DNA from: Rhodospirillales bacterium
Lineage (GTDB): Bacteria; Pseudomonadota; Alphaproteobacteria; JAJFIK01
Length of the DNA: 64,000 nucleotides
Direction: 5' to 3'
NCBI GenBank assembly: GCA_021775005.1
Contig: JAJFIK010000045.1
Span: 1-64,000 of the forward strand
Notes under the pieces: generated by a model
The model's database searches: none
What the model was told of the DNA's origin: nothing
The model's input: only the letters and a program-made list of their open reading frames with translations
Translations under genes and position numbers: made by a program
In this document: positions 45,199-54,842 of the stretch, one piece after another
Layout of the letters: the number at the start of each line of letters is the position of its first letter
Numbering within the stretch: position 1 is the stretch's first letter

Positions 45199-45984
45199 GT
45201 GAAAAAAGCGACTAAGAAACGTGTCGTCAAGAAAGCTGCAAAGCGAAAGACGGCGAAACGTAAGACTGCCAAGAAAGCGACGAAACGGAAAACCGTGAAG
45301 CGCAAGACGGCGAAGAAAGCAACCAAGCGTAAGACGGCGAAGCGGAAGACCGCGAAGAAAGCCACGAAGCGCAAAGCTGCTAAGAAGAAGACCGCTAAGA
45401 AAACCACGAAGCGTAAAACTGCTAAGCGCAAAACCGCAAAGCGGAAAACGGCCAAGCGTAAAACTGCTAAGCGCAAAACCGCAAAGCGTAAAACTGCTAA
45501 GCGCAAAACCGCAAAGCGCAAAACCGCAAAGCGTAAAACCGCCAAGCGGAAAACCGCCAAGCGGAAAACAGCTAAGCGCAAAACCGCCAGGCGGAAAGTC
45601 GCGAAGCGGTCGACCAAAAAGGCTGTAAAGCGGTCTGCAAAACGCAAAACCGCCAAAAAGGCGACAAAGCGTAAGACTGCCAAGCGCAAGACGGCAAAGA
45701 AGGCCACGAAGCGGAAAACTGCTAAGCGTAAAACCGCAAAGCGTAAAACCGCAAAGAAGGCCACTAAGCGTAAAACCGCTAAGCGCAAAACTGCTAAGCG
45801 GAAAACGGCCAAGCGCAAAACGGCCAAGCGTAAAACGGCTAAGCGGAAAACGGCTAAGCGGAAGACCGCGAAGAAGGCCACTAAGCGCAAAACTGCAAAG
45901 CGTAAGGCCGCTAAGAAGGCGACAAAGCGTAAAACTGCTAAGCGTAAAACCGCTAAGCGGAAGACCGCTAAACGCAAGAAATAG
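45199..45984 (+). CDS. Histone H1-like Lys/Arg repeat protein
   Basis: A 261-residue protein of only Ala, Lys, Arg, Thr and a few Val/Ser, made of tandem AKRKT units with occasional AKKATKRKT units. Each unit is 15 nt, so the DNA is a coding tandem repeat from about 45240 to 45980. The composition is that of bacterial histone H1-like proteins such as HctB or AlgP tails, expected to bind and condense DNA. The start is uncertain: the GTG at 45199 has no good ribosome site, and the frame is open back to the -1 frame of the MarR gene end. It may therefore be translated as a fusion. A strong terminator follows. Confidence 0.72.
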   Translation: MKKATKKRVVKKAAKRKTAKRKTAKKATKRKTVKRKTAKKATKRKTAKRKTAKKATKRKAAKKKTAKKTTKRKTAKRKTAKRKTAKRKTAKRKTAKRKTAKRKTAKRKTAKRKTAKRKTAKRKTAKRKTARRKVAKRSTKKAVKRSAKRKTAKKATKRKTAKRKTAKKATKRKTAKRKTAKRKTAKKATKRKTAKRKTAKRKTAKRKTAKRKTAKRKTAKRKTAKKATKRKTAKRKAAKKATKRKTAKRKTAKRKTAKRKK

Positions 45985-46001
45985 CACTCACAAAATCCAA
46001 C

Positions 46002-46032
46002 AAAGCCCCGGCCGTCGCGCCGGGGCTTTTTT
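46002..46032 (+). terminator. Rho-independent terminator after the H1-like gene
   Basis: AAAGCCCCGGC (46002-46012) pairs with GCCGGGGCTTT around a short loop and is followed by six T. It ends the MarR/H1-like transcript. It lies 18 nt after the stop codon. Confidence 0.88.
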
Positions 46033-46048
46033 ATAGGGCACTGTTATT

Positions 46049-46597
46049 TTAGGGAGAGGCGATGACGCGCGCTTCATCGATGGCGGGCCTTATGGTTCGC
46101 CGGATGGCATCCGGCGTCAGCGCACCCACATGTTTGGCAACAATGGTGCCATCGCCCGCAACCACGAAGGTCTCTGGCGGGCCAGTAACGCCCCAATCGA
46201 AACTCGCGCGTCCATCCAGATCTAATCCCAATCGTGCAAACGGATTGCCGCGGGCAGCAAGAAAGCCTTGCGCATCCTCCCGCTCATCACGAAAGGCGAT
46301 GCCCACCACTTGAATACTGGGGTCACGTGCGAGCTCCATAAGCAGGGGATGCTCGACAATGCACGGCCCGCACCATGACGCCCAGACATTGACAATCGTG
46401 GGCCGCCCGCCCATGAGGTCAGCGCGGGTTAATCCAATGCCGTCCGCCGCATCAAGTGCGGGCAGTATAAATTCCGGCGCCGGCGATCCGACCAGCGCAA
46501 AAGACCCTTCGGTGGGGCGTTCGGTGAGAATGCGAAGCGCGAACATCGAAAGCAGCACCGCAATGCCGATGAGCGGCAGCCAGCGTGCCCAGGTCAT
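46049..46597 (-). CDS. ccmG: Cytochrome c biogenesis thiol-disulfide protein CcmG/DsbE
   Basis: Membrane-anchored periplasmic thioredoxin that keeps apocytochrome c cysteines reduced for haem attachment. The 182 residues have one N-terminal membrane segment (IGIAVLLSMFALRILT), the active site in VNVWASWCGPCIVEHPLL near residue 75, and the family PPETFVVAGDGTIV. Its start overlaps the ccmD stop as ATGA. It is the last gene of ccmABCD-ccmG; ccmE, F and H are not in the window. Confidence 0.95.
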   Translation of the reverse strand: MTWARWLPLIGIAVLLSMFALRILTERPTEGSFALVGSPAPEFILPALDAADGIGLTRADLMGGRPTIVNVWASWCGPCIVEHPLLMELARDPSIQVVGIAFRDEREDAQGFLAARGNPFARLGLDLDGRASFDWGVTGPPETFVVAGDGTIVAKHVGALTPDAIRRTIRPAIDEARVIASP

Positions 46598-46743
46598 TTC
46601 CCTGCCACCGAATCAGCCTCGCGCTTGGCTTTGGCGTAGTCCGCCGCGAACCAAATCGCGATGCCTGCAAATGCAATCACTGTTGCCCCCCAAGCGGGCC
46701 AAACAAACCCGGCATAGCCGCCCATTGCAAACCATTCAGCCAT
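46594..46743 (-). CDS. ccmD: Haem exporter protein CcmD
   Basis: A 49-residue single-span protein, MAEWFAMGGYAGFVWPAWG and onwards, with the tryptophan/glycine-rich start and a membrane segment ATVIAFAGIAIWFAAD ending in a charged tail. CcmD stabilises CcmC with haem-loaded CcmE. The start at this ATG is chosen because the longer open frame has no CcmD-like sequence. It overlaps the ccmC end by 8 nt and the ccmG start by four. Confidence 0.88.
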   Translation of the reverse strand: MAEWFAMGGYAGFVWPAWGATVIAFAGIAIWFAADYAKAKREADSVAGK

Positions 46744-47497
46744 TGGTGCTCTCCGCGGTTTGGGGGGAGGGCCGCTCGCTTTCAACGGCCTGACGCCGCG
46801 CCGCAGCACGGGTTTGCTGCTGCCATATCTCGGTCCGCATACGCATCAAAAGTAATGTCACATAAAGCGCCATATACCCCAGCGCCATCATTAGGAGCGG
46901 GTAAAGAAACACCGTATCCAACGAGGGCCCATCGACGCGCAACACGCTGGTACCTTGATGAAGCGTATTCCAAAAGTCGACAGAAAATTTGATAACCGGC
47001 AAATTAATTGCGCCAACAAGAGCAAGGATGGCGGCGAGGCGACCGGCGCGGATGCGATCATCAATGGCTGACCAAAGCGCCATGTAGCCCAAGTAAAGGA
47101 AAAATAGTACGAGCACCGACGTCAGTCGCGCGTCCCACACCCACCATGCGCCCCAGGTTGGCTTGCCCCACAAGGATCCCGTGACAAGCGCCAAACCTGT
47201 GAAGGTGGCCCCGAGGGGAGCTGTGGCTTTTGCGGCAACATCCGCAAGCGCATGTCCCCAAATGAGCGAAACAAAGCTCGCCCCTGCCATAGCGGCGTAA
47301 CATGCCATTGCCATCCAGGCGGCCGGAACATGCACATACATGATGCGCACCGTGTCGCCTTGCTGGTAATCGGCAGGCGAAAGGACCAAGCCCCACACAG
47401 CCGCGACGCCGAGAAGGATCACCGTTACCGCCGCCACCCAGGGCAGCGCTGCGCCCGAGAAGCTCATAAAGCGTTGAGGATTCGCAAAACCAAACAT
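46736..47497 (-). CDS. ccmC: Haem exporter protein CcmC
   Basis: Integral membrane protein with six hydrophobic segments that presents haem to CcmE. The tryptophan-rich haem-handling loop GTWGAWWVWDARLTSVL is visible near residue 115, and HVPAAWMAM near residue 48 supplies a conserved haem-facing histidine. Residues number 253. An in-frame methionine ten codons later could also serve as start. It is 47 nt after ccmB and overlaps ccmD. Confidence 0.95.
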   Translation of the reverse strand: MFGFANPQRFMSFSGAALPWVAAVTVILLGVAAVWGLVLSPADYQQGDTVRIMYVHVPAAWMAMACYAAMAGASFVSLIWGHALADVAAKATAPLGATFTGLALVTGSLWGKPTWGAWWVWDARLTSVLVLFFLYLGYMALWSAIDDRIRAGRLAAILALVGAINLPVIKFSVDFWNTLHQGTSVLRVDGPSLDTVFLYPLLMMALGYMALYVTLLLMRMRTEIWQQQTRAAARRQAVESERPSPQTAESTNG

Positions 47498-47544
47498 GGA
47501 GTGGATTTACCTTTGTAGGGGCGTTGCGACAAGACAAGAGTGGG

Positions 47545-48183
47545 TCATGAGACGTGAAGCCGCAGGGCGGCGGCGGAGGCAAACGGGCTGATGGCGGCGC
47601 TCAGAAGCGTTACCGCGCCTAAGAACGCCAACCCCTCCCCACTTGAAGCGGCGCTGGCGGCACCAAAGATCAAGGTGGGAACAAAAAGCGGCAATACCAA
47701 AATGGACAGCAAGGGCCCACCGCGGCGCTGCCCTGCCGTCATCGCTGCCGCAATGGAACCAATGAAGCTAAGTGCAGGGGTTCCCACAGCCAGCGAAATG
47801 GCCAGTGCCCACAAGGCTTGCCCTTCCAGGTTCAGCATCACCCCGAGCAGGGGTGCGACTATAACAAGGGGTAGGATTGTTGTTAGCCAGTGGGCCGCGA
47901 CTTTGCCGAGAACAAGGACCTCAAGCGGCATGCCCGACAGTAGTAATTGATCGACGGAGCCGTCTTCCACATCGGCCTGATAGAGCCGATCAAGTGAGAT
48001 CAGCGTGGCCAGTGCGGCCCCGAGCCAGATCATCCCCGGGCCGAGCTGGCGCAGCACTTCAAGATTAGGCCCCACCGCCAAGGGCATCAGCGTGACAAAG
48101 AGCGCAAAGAACCCAAGCGCGAGCCCCCACCCTTGGCGCGCCAACCCCATGTCCCGCGCAAGAATGGCAAAGAGCGCTTTCAT
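47545..48183 (-). CDS. ccmB: Haem exporter protein CcmB
   Basis: Six-segment membrane permease of the CcmAB(CD) ABC transporter. The 212 residues start MKALFAILARDMGLARQGWG and contain RLYQADVEDGSVDQLLLSG, a conserved CcmB cytoplasmic segment, near residue 67. Its start overlaps the ccmA stop as ATGA, so the two are coupled. Confidence 0.95.
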   Translation of the reverse strand: MKALFAILARDMGLARQGWGLALGFFALFVTLMPLAVGPNLEVLRQLGPGMIWLGAALATLISLDRLYQADVEDGSVDQLLLSGMPLEVLVLGKVAAHWLTTILPLVIVAPLLGVMLNLEGQALWALAISLAVGTPALSFIGSIAAAMTAGQRRGGPLLSILVLPLFVPTLIFGAASAASSGEGLAFLGAVTLLSAAISPFASAAALRLHVS

Positions 48184-48785
48184 ATTTGCACGCCCTCGCC
48201 CAAGCGAATCTCCAGCGCATTGCCAATGGCAAGATCAAGGTGGGTGGCGACCGCAACAATGCCGCCCTTACTACGGTACGTGGCCACTTGATCGATAAAG
48301 ATTTTTGACGCCGCCCGATCCAGCGGCGCGGTGGGCTCATCCAAAACCCACAGGTCCCTCTCCGCCACCAGCAAGCGCGCCAGTACAAGACGGCGACGTT
48401 GACCGGCAGAGAGAACGCCGCAAGGCAGATTGGCAATGGCGGTGAGACCCCAAATGGCCAGCGCCTCGTCGACATTGCCGGGACCGTTCAGGAGATTTGA
48501 CCAGAAAGAGAGATGTTGCCGGGCGCTTTGCGAGGCCTTTAAGCCATCGCTGTGCCCAACAAAGTGAATCCGGTCTGCGCGATCAGCCGGTGTTTCGCCA
48601 TCAATCAATATTGTCCCGGCGCTGGGGCGAAGAAACCCGGGCAGCATCCGCAATAAAGAGGTCTTGCCCACGCCATTGGCCCCCCGCACCAAAAGCGCAC
48701 CGCCCGGCTCAAGATCAAAGGAGAGAGCTTGAAACAGCGCGGCATCACCGCGAACGCAGGAAAGCCCGTCACATTCAATCAACAC
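48180..48785 (-). CDS. ccmA: Haem exporter ATPase CcmA
   Basis: ATP-binding subunit that powers release of haem-CcmE from CcmC. Walker A is GANGVGKTSLLRML near residue 35, the ABC signature LSAGQRRRLVLARLL, and Walker B WVLDEPTAPLD. The 201 residues are typical. It is first of the ccmABCD-G set. The upstream 226 nt to acnA presumably hold the divergent promoters. Confidence 0.95.
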   Translation of the reverse strand: MLIECDGLSCVRGDAALFQALSFDLEPGGALLVRGANGVGKTSLLRMLPGFLRPSAGTILIDGETPADRADRIHFVGHSDGLKASQSARQHLSFWSNLLNGPGNVDEALAIWGLTAIANLPCGVLSAGQRRRLVLARLLVAERDLWVLDEPTAPLDRAASKIFIDQVATYRSKGGIVAVATHLDLAIGNALEIRLGEGVQI

Positions 48786-49011
48786 AGCCTAGATTTCCTG
48801 CACATTTTGCAGCCAGGGCGGAAAAATTGAGCCATTAGCAAACTTTCCTCCATAGCCATCTCCAAATTTCAAACTACATCGTGTATACGAACGCCATTAT
48901 AGCACCCCACGGCGCTGCGGCGAGCCGGATTGCCAAAATTCGACCTCGTCCCCATGCGGCACACCGCACGGCGTCCCTATCGCTAGATCCAAACGACAGG
49001 AGACCGCACCC

Positions 49012-51714
49012 GTGCGCACTATAGGACAAGACAGCCTTAAAACCCGCCGCAAACTGACCGTCGGCAGCAAGACATATTCATATTTTAGCATCAAGGCAGC
49101 TGAGAAGGCCGGTATCGAGGGGGTCTCGCGCCTGCCGTTTTCGCTCAAGGTGCTGCTGGAAAATCTGCTGCGATTTGAAGATGGCCGCTCGGTGACCGTC
49201 AAAGATATTGAGGCCATGGGCGCGTGGCTCACGAAGCGCAAAAGCAAGAATGAGATCGCCTTCCGCCCGGCGCGGGTTCTGATGCAGGACTTCACCGGGG
49301 TGCCGGCGGTGGTGGACCTGGCCGCCATGCGCAATGCCATGAGCGCGCTTGGCGGTCGCCCGGATCAAATCAATCCGTTGACGCCAGTGGATCTTGTCAT
49401 CGATCACTCTGTGATGATTGACGAGTTCGGCACACCTTCGGCGTTCAAGGCCAATGTGAAGCGTGAGTATGAACGCAATGGCGAGCGCTATGGGTTTTTA
49501 CGTTGGGGCAAGGATGCGTTTGAAAACTTCGCCGTGGTCCCCCCCGGCACGGGCATTTGCCACCAAGTAAATCTTGAGTATCTCGCGCAGACAGTGTGGT
49601 CGAGCAAAGTAAAGACCGACAAAGGCATGGTGGAATTTGCCTATCCTGACACCTTGGTCGGCACCGATAGCCACACCACCATGGTCAATGGCGTTTCGGT
49701 TTTGGGCTGGGGTGTCGGCGGCATCGAAGCGGAAGCGGCCATGCTCGGCCAGCCGATCTCCATGCTGATCCCTGAGGTGATGGGTTTTAAACTCTCTGGC
49801 AAACTTAAAGAGGGCGTCACCGCTACAGATCTTGTCCTCACCGTGACGCAGATTTTGCGCAAGAAGGGCGTGGTGGGCAAATTTGTTGAGTTCTTCGGCA
49901 AAGGCCTCGACCACATTTCCCTAGAAGACCGCGCCACCATTGCCAATATGGCACCGGAATATGGTGCCACTTGCGGCTTCTTTCCCATCGATGCCGACAC
50001 TTTGCGCTACTTAAGGGCCACCGCACGCAAACCAAGCCGTGTTGACCTGGTGGAAAAGTACGCCAAGGCGCAAGGGCTTTTCCGCACCTCCCGGACCCCG
50101 GATCCCGAATTCACAGAGGTGATGGAGCTTGACCTTAGCAGCGTTGAGCCTTCCCTCGCAGGCCCCAAGCGGCCGCAAGACCGTCTTGCGCTGCGCGATG
50201 CCAAAACCAGTTTCGCCGGCTCTCTCGCCAAAGAATACGGCAAGACCGGCAAAGAAGCTGACAAACACGTTGCTGTGCAAGGCACCGACTATGCGCTCAA
50301 TCACGGCGATGTGGTGATCGCCGCCATCACCTCATGCACCAACACATCAAACCCCTCGGTGATGCTGGCGGCAGGACTATTGGCGCAGAATGCGCTGGCC
50401 CGTGGGCTCATGACCAAACCCTGGGTCAAAACATCGCTCGCCCCAGGCAGCAAGGTTGTCACGGACTATTTGACCAAAAGCGGAACGCAAAAAGCCCTCA
50501 ATAAACTTGGATTCAATTTGGTGGGCTATGGCTGCACCACCTGTATCGGTAATTCCGGACCGCTACCGGGCCCCATTACAGATGCCATCTTGAAAGGTGA
50601 CCTGGCTGTCGCCTCGGTTCTTTCGGGGAACCGCAATTTTGAAGGCCGTGTCAGCCCGCTCACCCGCGCAAACTACCTGGCGTCGCCACCGCTTGTGGTG
50701 GCCTATGCCCTTGCAGGCACCATGACCATTGATTTGATGCGCGAGCCCTTGGGCACCGACAAACAAGGCAACCCGGTTTACCTGCGCGAGCTATGGCCGA
50801 CATCAAGTGAAATTGCTGATGCCATGCGCAGCTCAATCAACACCAAGATGTTCCGCGATCGTTATGCCGACGTTTTCACAGGCGATCAGGAGTGGCGCAA
50901 AATCAAAGTCACGGGCGGGCTGACCTATGACTGGGACTCAACCAGCACTTATGTGCAGCACCCGCCATTCTTTGAGGGCATGAAAGCAAAAGCGGACAAA
51001 CCGCAGGACATTGTTTCGGCGCGCGTGCTGGGCCTTTTTGGCGACTCCATTACGACTGACCACATCAGCCCCGCAGGGTCGATCAAGAAAGATAGCCCGG
51101 CTGGGAAATATCTGAGCAAGAACGGCGTTGAGCATCTGGATTTTAATTCCTATGGCTCTCGGCGGGGCAACCATGAAGTGATGATGCGCGGCACGTTCGC
51201 CAATATTCGCATCAAGAACGAAATGGTTCCCGGCGTGGAGGGCGGCGTCACTGTGCATCACCCCTCTGGTAAGCAAATGTCGATCTATGATGCGGCTATG
51301 AAATACGTCAAAGGCGGCGTCCCTCTGGTGGTGATCGGCGGCAAAGAATATGGCACCGGATCATCACGCGATTGGGCTGCAAAAGGCACCCGCCTGTTGG
51401 GCGTCAAAGCCGTGATCGTGGAATCCTTTGAGCGTATTCACCGCTCCAACCTTATTGGCATGGGTGTGTTGCCGCTGCAGTTCAAATCCGGCACGGATCG
51501 CAAGACCCTTGGCCTTACCGGTGAGGAATCTGTGTCTATCGCGGGCCTGGCAAAATTCCGCCCAGGCGGCACACTCAAGGCGACCATCAGCTACCCCGAT
51601 GGGCGGGAAACCGTTGTGCCATTGAAAGTGCGCATCGATACAACTGATGAGCTGGACTATTACCGCAATGGCGGAATTTTACACTACGTGTTGCGAAATC
51701 TGGCCAATGGCTAG
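49012..51714 (+). CDS. acnA: Aconitate hydratase A
   Basis: TCA-cycle aconitase interconverting citrate and isocitrate through a 4Fe-4S cluster. The 900 residues match the AcnA/IRP-like type. The cluster ligand cysteines are in [13 protein letters not shown] near residue 440 and [14 protein letters not shown] near 506, and the swivel domain ends with [20 protein letters not shown]. It starts at a GTG with AGGAGA upstream. It is divergent from ccmA and has a hairpin after its stop. Confidence 0.97.
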   Translation: MRTIGQDSLKTRRKLTVGSKTYSYFSIKAAEKAGIEGVSRLPFSLKVLLENLLRFEDGRSVTVKDIEAMGAWLTKRKSKNEIAFRPARVLMQDFTGVPAVVDLAAMRNAMSALGGRPDQINPLTPVDLVIDHSVMIDEFGTPSAFKANVKREYERNGERYGFLRWGKDAFENFAVVPPGTGICHQVNLEYLAQTVWSSKVKTDKGMVEFAYPDTLVGTDSHTTMVNGVSVLGWGVGGIEAEAAMLGQPISMLIPEVMGFKLSGKLKEGVTATDLVLTVTQILRKKGVVGKFVEFFGKGLDHISLEDRATIANMAPEYGATCGFFPIDADTLRYLRATARKPSRVDLVEKYAKAQGLFRTSRTPDPEFTEVMELDLSSVEPSLAGPKRPQDRLALRDAKTSFAGSLAKEYGKTGKEADKHVAVQGTDYALNHGDVVIAAITSCTNTSNPSVMLAAGLLAQNALARGLMTKPWVKTSLAPGSKVVTDYLTKSGTQKALNKLGFNLVGYGCTTCIGNSGPLPGPITDAILKGDLAVASVLSGNRNFEGRVSPLTRANYLASPPLVVAYALAGTMTIDLMREPLGTDKQGNPVYLRELWPTSSEIADAMRSSINTKMFRDRYADVFTGDQEWRKIKVTGGLTYDWDSTSTYVQHPPFFEGMKAKADKPQDIVSARVLGLFGDSITTDHISPAGSIKKDSPAGKYLSKNGVEHLDFNSYGSRRGNHEVMMRGTFANIRIKNEMVPGVEGGVTVHHPSGKQMSIYDAAMKYVKGGVPLVVIGGKEYGTGSSRDWAAKGTRLLGVKAVIVESFERIHRSNLIGMGVLPLQFKSGTDRKTLGLTGEESVSIAGLAKFRPGGTLKATISYPDGRETVVPLKVRIDTTDELDYYRNGGILHYVLRNLANG

Positions 51715-51725
51715 GCCCCTTACCG

Positions 51726-51747
51726 CCCAATTGGCCGATCAATTGGG
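51726..51747 (+). terminator. Hairpin after acnA
   Basis: CCCAATTG (51726-51733) and CAATTGGG (51740-51747) form a perfect 8-bp stem with a 6-nt loop, 12 nt past the acnA stop. No T run follows, so it may be a weak or rho-assisted stop. Confidence 0.4.
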
Positions 51748-51823
51748 TGCCCGATTTAGGGATTGTTAACGTGCAGCAGCGTCACCTCAAAGTGACTCTG
51801 ATTCCGGCACGGGACAGGCTAGG

Positions 51824-52606
51824 ATGCGCGGAATGATTTGGGGAACTTTGAGATACATCGCTGTGGTGGCGCTGGCCGCTGCAAGCCCGGCTTTGGCGCA
51901 GGAAAGCTTGCCCGAAGCACCGACGCGTGCGCCTGTGGTGGTGGAACTCTTTACCAGCCAGACCTGTCCGGTGTGCCCGGCCGCTGACGAGCTGCTGTCA
52001 GAACTCGTGCATGAACCGGGCGTTATCGCCATTAGCTGGCCGGTCAATATCTGGGACTATCTTGGTTGGGAAGACACTCTCGCCTCGGCAGAAAACACCC
52101 GGCGGCAAGCGCAGTACAATGGGCGCTTCGGCCTGCGCTGGCCCTATACGCCTGAGATCGTAATCAACGGGCGCACTCATGTGGCGGGAAATCAGCGCGA
52201 AGACGTGGCAGCTATGATTGCCGCGCAACGATCAGACAATCCGGTGACGGTGCCGGTGCGGGTTCGACTGGGCGAGCAACGACTTGTCATCAACATTGGG
52301 TCGGGATCTGATGAGTTAGACTCGCAATTGGGATCCGTATGGCTGATCCCCTATCGCACCCATGAAAATATATCGGTTGAGCGGGGGCCCAATGCTGGGC
52401 GCGAGCTTACCTACATCAATGTCGCCGATGGCTATGAGCTGATTAGCCAATGGGCCGGAACGCCCGTTGTTATACGCCAGGAGTTGTCTTATGCCCCTGG
52501 CACCATGCCTGACGGATTCGCCGTTTTGCTGCAGCAACATAGAAACGGCCCCATACTTGGGGCCGCTCAAATTCGATTACAAATGGTCGGCGCTGCCGCC
52601 GAGTAA
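51824..52606 (+). CDS. Exported DUF1223 protein with CxxC
   Basis: A 260-residue protein with a signal peptide (hydrophobic core ending SPALAQ, cleaved before ESLPE). It has the DUF1223 hallmark VVVELFTSQTCPVCPAADELL, where CPVC is a thioredoxin-like pair near residue 46, then GWEDTLASAENTRRQAQY and a later YTPEIVINGR segment. The family is exported and of unknown function; the CxxC suggests redox activity. An ATG three codons later is an alternative start. Confidence 0.85.
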   Translation: MRGMIWGTLRYIAVVALAAASPALAQESLPEAPTRAPVVVELFTSQTCPVCPAADELLSELVHEPGVIAISWPVNIWDYLGWEDTLASAENTRRQAQYNGRFGLRWPYTPEIVINGRTHVAGNQREDVAAMIAAQRSDNPVTVPVRVRLGEQRLVINIGSGSDELDSQLGSVWLIPYRTHENISVERGPNAGRELTYINVADGYELISQWAGTPVVIRQELSYAPGTMPDGFAVLLQQHRNGPILGAAQIRLQMVGAAAE

Positions 52607-52621
52607 GCTACCCAACAAAAA

Positions 52622-52939
52622 TTATTGCTGGCTTGCAGCGTCGGTGTTGTTGCGACCAAGGGTTTCTTGGTGCTGGATATTTTCGCGACCGCGCTCAGAC
52701 TCAGCAGTCCACTGCGATTGCGTCATGCAAACCCGCTGGACACGATGGGAACCAGTGATGCGAATACGGCGACAGACCGTACGATCTTCGTCAACAGCAG
52801 CTTCTGTCTCCGTGTCGCCTTCGTTCGTGGCGACTTCAAATGTGCTCGCGGCATTGGTGCTTACTTCTTCGGCATTAGCCACAAAAGAAAATGTCGACAA
52901 GGCAACGATTGCCAATGCGCCAGTAATTACTCGAAACAT
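52622..52939 (-). CDS. Small exported protein with CRR-TGSR motif (copy 1)
   Basis: A 105-residue secreted protein with a signal peptide MFRVITGALAIVALSTFSF ending ANA. The mature part has VCRRIRITGSHRVQRVCMTQSQW, which contains two cysteines flanking a basic TGS loop. The protein at 53208 has the same CRR, TGS, R-C, T-Q, W sequence order, so these are paralogues. The motif recurs in uncharacterised alphaproteobacterial secreted proteins. Role unknown. Confidence 0.75.
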   Translation of the reverse strand: MFRVITGALAIVALSTFSFVANAEEVSTNAASTFEVATNEGDTETEAAVDEDRTVCRRIRITGSHRVQRVCMTQSQWTAESERGRENIQHQETLGRNNTDAASQQ

Positions 52940-53161
52940 CAAATTCCCCTTCTGATCAATCTTACGCCCGCCCAGGCGAAACGATTTTGTACCGTAATTA
53001 GGCTAGGGTCAGCAAGAGTGAAAAGGAACCGGCGGGAGCAAAATGATACATCCGTCACTCTTCACGTTTATGTGAATGCGTTAACGCGGTGTGTGTAACC
53101 GCCCTGCGCTCACCTGGGTCGGCCAGCGAATCCGCCCTGAGCGACCCTCAGAGCCCGCAGC

Positions 53162-53197
53162 TGTAATCAGGAGGCGGCAATCAATCCCCTGATTACA
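53162..53197. repeat. 10-bp inverted repeat
   Basis: TGTAATCAGG (53162-53171) and CCTGATTACA (53188-53197) form a perfect stem with a 16-nt loop, 11 nt past the end of the second CRR-TGSR gene on the minus strand. There is no T run. It may end that transcript or be a regulatory dyad. Confidence 0.4.
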
Positions 53198-53207
53198 CTA
53201 TGCTCGG

Positions 53208-53564
53208 CTATCGCAGGGTAGGGCTTGGATCTACAGGCCCCGTGGCCCCCACGCGAAGGGGTGGACCATCATTGGTCTGGACCTGGCCATCACGAATGAT
53301 CTCCTCCAGGTCCTGGCGATCCTGCTCCCTCACCTCTGCCCATTCTTCTTGCGTAAAACAGTAGCGGTGAATGCGCCGGCTGCCTGTAACTTGCATACGG
53401 CGGCAAACGAGACGTTCTGGTTCAGGCGCCGCATTTTCATCCGCAAGCGCCACTGCCATAGGCGCAGACGGATCACTTTCACTATTGGTGTCAGCCCCCT
53501 GCGCCCAACTCGGCGCTGACATCAAACCAAAGACACAAACTATCAATCCAACTTTATGTAGCAT
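53208..53564 (-). CDS. Small exported protein with CRR-TGSR motif (copy 2)
   Basis: A 118-residue secreted protein starting MLHKVGLIVCVFGLMSAPSW and cleaved after WAQ; the ATG is preceded by AGGAA. The mature part has LVCRRMQVTGSRRIHRYCFT and QEEW, paralogous to the gene at 52622. A charged coiled stretch (EVREQDRQDLEEIIRDGQ) follows. About 270 nt without a gene separate the two copies; they are on the same strand. Function unknown. Confidence 0.78.
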   Translation of the reverse strand: MLHKVGLIVCVFGLMSAPSWAQGADTNSESDPSAPMAVALADENAAPEPERLVCRRMQVTGSRRIHRYCFTQEEWAEVREQDRQDLEEIIRDGQVQTNDGPPLRVGATGPVDPSPTLR

Positions 53565-53726
53565 CTCAAAATTCCTGTTCTTTCGCGTGAAAACCCCCCA
53601 CATCACGCTATCGCGATCAGTGTAGGGCGGCAATGAACAGCGCTGGGTTGCGGGCGCGATTGCCCCGGAATCCGTGTAACATTTCCGTGAATTGAACCGT
53701 GGGGATCAGAAACCCGCAGCCATGCC

Positions 53727-54842
53727 CTATGGCGCGGCCGTTTGGCTTGCCTCGTCTGGCAGGGGGCGCAGCAGGGAGTCACGCGCAAGAGTCATTTGCC
53801 GTACCTGGTAGTCCGGTAGCAAAAAGGCCCAGCCATCGGCCAGCAGATTGATATTGGCTGCTTCCTCGGCAATGGCCACAGCCTCTTCTGGCTCAGAGTT
53901 GGGCAGTCCCGTAAAGCGCGCAAACAAGGTTGCCCAGCGCCGCTCCTGATCATCGGGGGCACTAAACCGAAAGGTCAATTCCAAGCCATCGAAGGTGCGG
54001 TAGACCACCTGATCAGCGTTGGTAAAATCATGCGCAGCTTCGGGCGCGACATCGTCGGCATCCACATCGGTTATCACCGTGGCGATGCCATTGACGATAA
54101 ACCGGCTGAGGGCCTCTCGGCCGACCGGCAGATCCTCCAGCGTGAAATCACTCAGCTCGGCAGAGGCGCGCGCGATGGTAAAGCTCTCGCTCCCCGCCAA
54201 ATTCACTGTCGTGGATTGAATCCGTGAGCGCTCAATTTCCATCAGCCGCGTTGCAAGCCAATCGGTGATCTCCGTGCGCAAGGTCAGCGATCCGCGCGCG
54301 AGCCAGGTCTGATCCTCATCGGGGCGACGCACATGGATGCGCCCACGCCCATCTTGCTCCACCGCTTGCCCTTCGGGTTGATTGCCCACAATGACCGCTG
54401 CTACCACATCGCCGCTTGCCGAGGTTAATTCAATGGCAATGCCTTCACCGCCATCTTCGGGGCTCACAAGACCAAGAAAGTGATGCCAATCATCGCGCAA
54501 AGTTTTAGCTTGAATAAGCTCAAGTTCGCTGAGGCCCACCAGCGTCTGGCGCACCAGATCAGGATTTGCCGGAAACCCGGCCCGCGCCGGTACGACCCAA
54601 TTGCCGCCGTCGTCATGGGTAATGTAGATCTCGCTCCCGGCTGATCGAATGGTGAACGCCGTGGCCTCCCCGATAGTCTCAAACAAACCTGGAAACATGG
54701 GCATGGGCTCAATCGCGCCGGAAAACCGCTTTGCATCGCCGAGCACAACAGCGCTCGCTGCCGCCACCGCCACAAGGGTCACAAGCGCAAAAATGAACAA
54801 GCGCCGCGTGGAGCGGTCAATACGCTCGACAAACCCCGTCAT
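53727..54842 (-). CDS. DUF4340 protein, last gene of the Gld-like ABC set
   Basis: A 371-residue protein with one N-terminal membrane segment (FIFALVTLVAVAAASAVVLG). It then has the DUF4340 pattern: FTIRSAGSEIYITHDDGGNW, RQTLVGLSELELIQAKTLR and a second repeat with VGREALSRFIVN. DUF4340 proteins are commonly encoded next to GldG/GldF/GldA-type ABC genes. Its start overlaps the previous gene's stop as ATGA. Substrate of the system is unknown. Confidence 0.85.
   Translation of the reverse strand: MTGFVERIDRSTRRLFIFALVTLVAVAAASAVVLGDAKRFSGAIEPMPMFPGLFETIGEATAFTIRSAGSEIYITHDDGGNWVVPARAGFPANPDLVRQTLVGLSELELIQAKTLRDDWHHFLGLVSPEDGGEGIAIELTSASGDVVAAVIVGNQPEGQAVEQDGRGRIHVRRPDEDQTWLARGSLTLRTEITDWLATRLMEIERSRIQSTTVNLAGSESFTIARASAELSDFTLEDLPVGREALSRFIVNGIATVITDVDADDVAPEAAHDFTNADQVVYRTFDGLELTFRFSAPDDQERRWATLFARFTGLPNSEPEEAVAIAEEAANINLLADGWAFLLPDYQVRQMTLARDSLLRPLPDEASQTAAP

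Noticed and set aside
45240-45980. Tandem repeat resembling a CRISPR or minisatellite
   Set aside because: The 15-nt units encode AKRKT in frame with no spacers and no cas genes, so this is a coding repeat.
44743-45987. Long minus-strand open frames over the MarR and Lys/Arg repeat genes, rich in Leu/Phe/Ala repeats
   Set aside because: They are the reverse of a low-complexity repeat; a tandem AAG/CGN unit gives long open frames on the opposite strand without meaning.
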